Shown here piece after piece: positions 63,971 through 64,000 of a stretch of DNA of 64,000 bases. Source of the stretch: Chloroflexota bacterium (GTDB taxonomy: Bacteria > Chloroflexota > Dehalococcoidia > Lucifugimonadales > JACPQL01). Each line of letters begins with the position of its first letter. Within the stretch, counting starts at the first letter, position 1. The stretch covers positions 1 through 64,000 of the forward strand of contig JACPQL010000011.1 of NCBI GenBank assembly GCA_016190445.1. The letters run 5' to 3'. The notes beneath the pieces were generated by a model. The model was not told where the DNA came from and ran no database searches. It saw only the letters and a list, made by a program, of their open reading frames with translations. Both the position numbers and the translations under genes were made by a program.

Positions 63971-64000
63971 GGCGGATCCAGAGGGTCGGGGGTGGCGTAT

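Overview
The window is about 64 kb of high-GC bacterial chromosome (roughly 63-65% by eye). It holds about 50 protein genes in short operons on both strands, with gene-free gaps full of hairpins and inverted repeats. I see no rRNA, tRNA, CRISPR array, phage module or intact insertion sequence. The gene mix points to Chloroflexota, probably a Dehalococcoidia/SAR202-like lineage: two enolase-superfamily (COG4948) enzymes, a luciferase-like flavin oxidoreductase, FAH, HpcH/HpaI, MmgE/PrpD and cyclase-family enzymes, a 2-oxoacid:ferredoxin oxidoreductase, formate-THF ligase, a T-box in front of ilvB, and dispersed intergenic repeats of a kind I associate with that group. The taxon is inferred from context; no marker gene was compared.

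Layout. 0.4-10.5 kb: an OmpR-type regulator converging on a membrane histidine kinase, a secreted protein, an oligopeptide/nickel-type ABC importer without its ATPases, two uncharacterised genes and a second, orphan OmpR-type regulator. Three control regions here carry direct repeats of GTGTGA spaced exactly 11 bp apart. 10.5-18 kb: a T-box-controlled acetolactate synthase, an MBL hydrolase, a VKOR-like protein, a small unknown, FabF and RecJ. 18-20.6 kb: a NarL/NarX-type two-component pair. 20.7-28.9 kb: a catabolic block (Asp/Glu-racemase/maleate-isomerase family, FAD oxidase, HpcH/HpaI aldolase) diverging from a cyclase, an odd ferredoxin, a Cys-rich unknown and an old-yellow-enzyme/FadH fusion, followed by a convergent enoyl-CoA hydratase. 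29.2-34.9 kb: a membrane protein / DUF58 / transglutaminase-like / MoxR operon. 35-40 kb: a hydrolase, MFS transporter, small dimeric alpha/beta-barrel protein and two enolase-superfamily enzymes. 39.9-40.9 kb: a dense repeat array. 40.9-45.7 kb: a flavin reductase, a FadR-type regulator and a three-gene 2-oxoacid:ferredoxin oxidoreductase. 45.8-49.3 kb: another NarL-type pair and a kinase-receiver fragment with no phospho-accepting histidine domain. 49.9-59.7 kb: more catabolic enzymes, a wHTH/membrane-protein pair, a beta-propeller lactonase, formate-THF ligase and a NYN-domain protein. 59.7-62.3 kb: a third NarL-type pair, a paralogue of the 18-20 kb pair. The window ends with an enzyme usually named 4-hydroxyphenylacetate 3-hydroxylase that carries the complete iron-sulfur ligand set of 4-hydroxybutyryl-CoA dehydratase.

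Most noteworthy: the 11-bp-phased repeat arrays, which suggest a small OmpR-type regulon; mobile-element-like repeats whose TA ends coincide with the TAG stop codons of three unrelated genes; the AbfD-type dehydratase; a transglutaminase-like protein with Ser at the catalytic Cys position; an enolase-superfamily enzyme with Asn at its first metal-ligand position; and a ferredoxin with 34 residues inserted inside its second cluster motif, next to an uncharacterised Cys-rich partner.
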